Below, piece by piece: positions 62,312 to 64,000 of a stretch of DNA of 64,000 nt. The DNA is from Chloroflexota bacterium (lineage in GTDB: Bacteria > Chloroflexota > UBA6077 > FW602-bin22): contig SCUE01000019.1 in the NCBI GenBank assembly GCA_004297775.1, forward strand, positions 62,001-126,000, written 5' to 3'. The notes beneath the pieces are model-generated. The model made no database searches, had not been told where the DNA came from, and worked only from the letters and a program-made list of their open reading frames with translations. The stretch's first letter is position 1. Every line of letters begins with the position of its first letter. Made by a program: the position numbers and the translations under genes.

Positions 62312-62626
62312 CTAGGCGCGATGGCTGGCGCGCCCTCGTTCGAGAATCTCACGTGCCTCGTCGGCGAGCTCGAGTTCGAGCAGATCGCGGTAGGCCGAGT
62401 ACAAAGCTCGTCCTATCAGCTTCAATCGCCAATCGTCCGGTGCGACGAGAGTGCTGTAGCGATCGCGCTGCTCGACCAAATGCTCGAGTCGCGCGATGAA
62501 GAACGACTGCATTGGCGATCGCTCGGAGACCCCCGTGCCGCTGGAGCCCGACTTTGCGTACACCGCCCTCGTTCCCCCTTCTGGTCCGATGTCTCGAAAC
62601 CGATCCTCACCCACGCCCTCGATCAT
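62312..62626 (-). CDS. Small hypothetical protein upstream of moaD-moaE fusion
   Basis: 104 residues from ATG 62626; residues 1-38 are of low complexity, and a second ATG at 62512 gives a 66-residue core. The core (MQSFFIARLEHLVEQRDRYSTL, then WRLKLIGRALYSAYRDLLEL) is helical and basic-acidic patterned. I do not recognise it. It ends 25 bp before the moaD-moaE fusion and may share its transcript. Confidence 0.6.
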   Translation of the reverse strand: MIEGVGEDRFRDIGPEGGTRAVYAKSGSSGTGVSERSPMQSFFIARLEHLVEQRDRYSTLVAPDDWRLKLIGRALYSAYRDLLELELADEAREILERGRASHRA

Positions 62627-62678
62627 ACAACGACGGTGGGCATCCCATCAGCGTTATACCGTCGGTCCCGGAGCACCG

Positions 62679-63107
62679 TCAAGCCAAGGTCTCCTCGGCG
62701 ACCGCCTCGGCGATCCGCTCTGGGGTCATTGCGACCAGGCGATCGATCACGCCGCGACGGGTCAGCGTTCGCGCGATCCGGGCCATCGGCGTATGAACCG
62801 GCACGTTGCTCAGGTATGTCCGCTCACGGTCCACCAGTTGCAGGAACGCGGCGCGAGGTTCCGCCGCGACGATATCCCGACCCGGCGCGGCCAACGGCTG
62901 GCTCCACGAACGGCGCGGAACGCCGGCAAGGGCCAGAAGCGCCGCCAACACCAACTCCCTGGTCTCGAATGGCGTCGTCGTGATCGAGATCGCAAGCGTC
63001 GCGGCGGCGCTCTCCTCGTTCTTTCGCCAGTGCCGCAGCCGGCGACCGATCTCGGCCAGGCGCTCCGCGACTGCGACCGTCGCGATCTCGGCTGAGGGAA
63101 CATCCAC
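62679..63107 (-). CDS. Hypothetical helical protein divergent from trpD
   Basis: 142 residues from GTG 63107 (an in-frame GTG at 63119 is also possible). Mostly helical: AEIATVAVAERLAEIGRRLRHWRK, then a central Pro-Arg-Trp region (AGVPRRSWSQPLAAPG), and RLVAMTPERIAEAVAEETLA at the end. No known domain seen. A minus-strand TATAGT lies 10 bp before 63107, which supports that start as a leaderless one. Confidence 0.6.
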   Translation of the reverse strand: MDVPSAEIATVAVAERLAEIGRRLRHWRKNEESAAATLAISITTTPFETRELVLAALLALAGVPRRSWSQPLAAPGRDIVAAEPRAAFLQLVDRERTYLSNVPVHTPMARIARTLTRRGVIDRLVAMTPERIAEAVAEETLA

Positions 63108-63117
63108 CGTCGGCGGC

Positions 63118-63125
63118 ACTATACT
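63118..63125. promoter_or_regulatory. Overlapping divergent -10 elements, hypothetical gene / trpD
   Basis: ACTATACT reads TATACT on the plus strand (63120-63125; trpD leader about 22 nt with GGGAGG) and TATAGT on the minus strand (63123-63118; 10 bp before the GTG at 63107). Confidence 0.45.
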
Positions 63126-63155
63126 CGCCGACGCTTACCTGGGAGGTCTGCACCG

Positions 63156-64000
63156 GTGATTCGCGAGGCGATCGCCACGCTCGTGGCCGGCCGTTCATTG
63201 ACGCGCGCCGATGCGGCGGCGGCGATGGTGGAAATCATGGCTGGTGAGGCCACGCCGGCCCAGATCGCGGTGTTCGCCCTCATCTTGCATCAGAAGGGCG
63301 AGACGATCGACGAACTGGCCGGACTGGCCTCGGTGATGCGCGAGAACAGCCTCCACGTCGAGACGCCCTATGACGTCGTCGATACCTGCGGCACCGGTGG
63401 CGACGGCGCCGGGACTTTCAGTATCTCGACGACCGCGGCCTTCGTCGTGGCCGGGGCGGGAGTACGCGTCGCGAAGCACGGCAATCGCGCGATGTCCAGC
63501 CGAACTGGCTCGGCCGATGTCCTGCAGGCGCTCGGGGTCAAGATCGACCTCGGCCCGACCGGTGTCGCCCGCTGTATCGACGCGGCCGGAATTGGCTTCA
63601 TGTTCGCCCAGGCTTTCCATCCCGGGATGCGCCACGCGGCGGCGCCGCGCCGTGAGATCGGCGTCCGCACGGTGTTCAACGTCCTCGGTCCCCTGACGAA
63701 CCCAGCCGGGGCGCGGCGCCAGATCGTCGGGGTTGGCGATCGATCGCTGGTCGGTCCGATCGCCGGGGCGCTGGCGCAGCTTGGCGCGACGCACGCGCTG
63801 GTCGTGCACGGAACCGATGGCGTCGACGAGATGTCGATTGGCGCCCCGACCGTCGTGGCGGAGGCTCGCTCTGGAACTGTGAGCGAATACTCGATCAGCC
63901 CGGAGGATCTTGGCATCGGGCGATCCCCGATTTCGACGATCGCCGGCGGTGATTCGGAAGTGAACGCGCGCCTCTCGCGGTCCGTATTGGCTGGCGAAGC
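63156..64000 (+). CDS. trpD: Anthranilate phosphoribosyltransferase (3' end beyond window)
   Basis: 281 codons visible. Joins anthranilate and PRPP in tryptophan synthesis. The PRPP motif DTCGTGGDGAGTFSIST is near residue 71, AKHGNRAMSSRTGSADVLQALG near residue 107, and VFNVLGPLTNPAGA near residue 173. GTG 63156 has GGGAGG 9 bp upstream. No other trp gene is in the window; more may follow on the right. The gene is unlinked to the genes on its left, which are divergent. Confidence 0.96.
   Translation, partial: MIREAIATLVAGRSLTRADAAAAMVEIMAGEATPAQIAVFALILHQKGETIDELAGLASVMRENSLHVETPYDVVDTCGTGGDGAGTFSISTTAAFVVAGAGVRVAKHGNRAMSSRTGSADVLQALGVKIDLGPTGVARCIDAAGIGFMFAQAFHPGMRHAAAPRREIGVRTVFNVLGPLTNPAGARRQIVGVGDRSLVGPIAGALAQLGATHALVVHGTDGVDEMSIGAPTVVAEARSGTVSEYSISPEDLGIGRSPISTIAGGDSEVNARLSRSVLAGE

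Overview
The window is 64 kb of gene-dense, GC-rich bacterial chromosome. About 61 protein genes are supported. I saw no rRNA, tRNA, CRISPR array or insertion sequence. Genes are packed head to tail with 1-17 bp ATGA, GTGA or TGATG overlaps, GTG starts are very common, and four convergent gene pairs overlap or abut at their 3' ends. The gene set suggests a free-living, probably monoderm bacterium: MurT/GatD lipid II amidation, CdaA/YbbR c-di-AMP synthesis, a PdtaS-type kinase, System II cytochrome c assembly, a MoaD-MoaE fusion, and many apparently leaderless genes. A Chloroflexota-like (or neighbouring Terrabacteria) origin is my best guess from gene content alone. It is an inference, not a demonstrated placement.

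Left part. From about 8.28 kb down to base 1, on the minus strand, a single operon-like run holds argF, a large TPR protein, cdaA, ybbR, der, plsY and a PdtaS-like histidine kinase cut by the window edge. Divergently, a small XRE-type HTH gene is followed by a clear TPP riboswitch and thiG, a thiE/tenI-like gene and thiS. Next come split transketolase (two genes), endonuclease IV and a cyclophilin lipoprotein. Two tandem acetylxylan-esterase-like genes (one without its catalytic triad) face a chemoreceptor-CheA pair. Then come a small helical protein, yqeY, a YedY-like molybdoenzyme, a SWIM zinc-finger protein and a YtxH-like protein.

Middle part. uvrB leads a purine operon, purQ-purL-purF-purM-purN-[roadblock protein-MglA-like GTPase]-purH-fmdB; the MglB/MglA-type pair lies inside the pathway genes. 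Two co-oriented membrane/SH3 proteins of unknown role follow. A gene-free AT-richer patch (33.45-33.83 kb) carries a LexA-type palindrome. After it come MTA phosphorylase, a beta-hydroxyacid dehydrogenase, divergent gcvT, a phosphoesterase, and an ABC importer whose binding protein seems to lack its central lobe.

Right part. A double-receiver regulator, a PyrE-like transferase, murT, gatD, murJ, a hydroxypyruvate-isomerase-family protein and a DUF2851 protein form one run. An active/inactive M16 peptidase pair is divergent from thrC-deoA-hypothetical-flippase-like membrane protein-miaA-dapF-hflX. Convergent to that run are ccsA, resB and tlpA. The window ends with a tyrosine recombinase, moaD-moaE fusion, two unknown genes and divergent trpD (cut by the right edge).

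Two patterns run through the window. One is a -10 core reading AGTATA that appears shared by both genes of several divergent pairs. The other is a set of TANNNT hexamers 6-12 bp before start codons that have no Shine-Dalgarno sequence, which suggests leaderless transcription.
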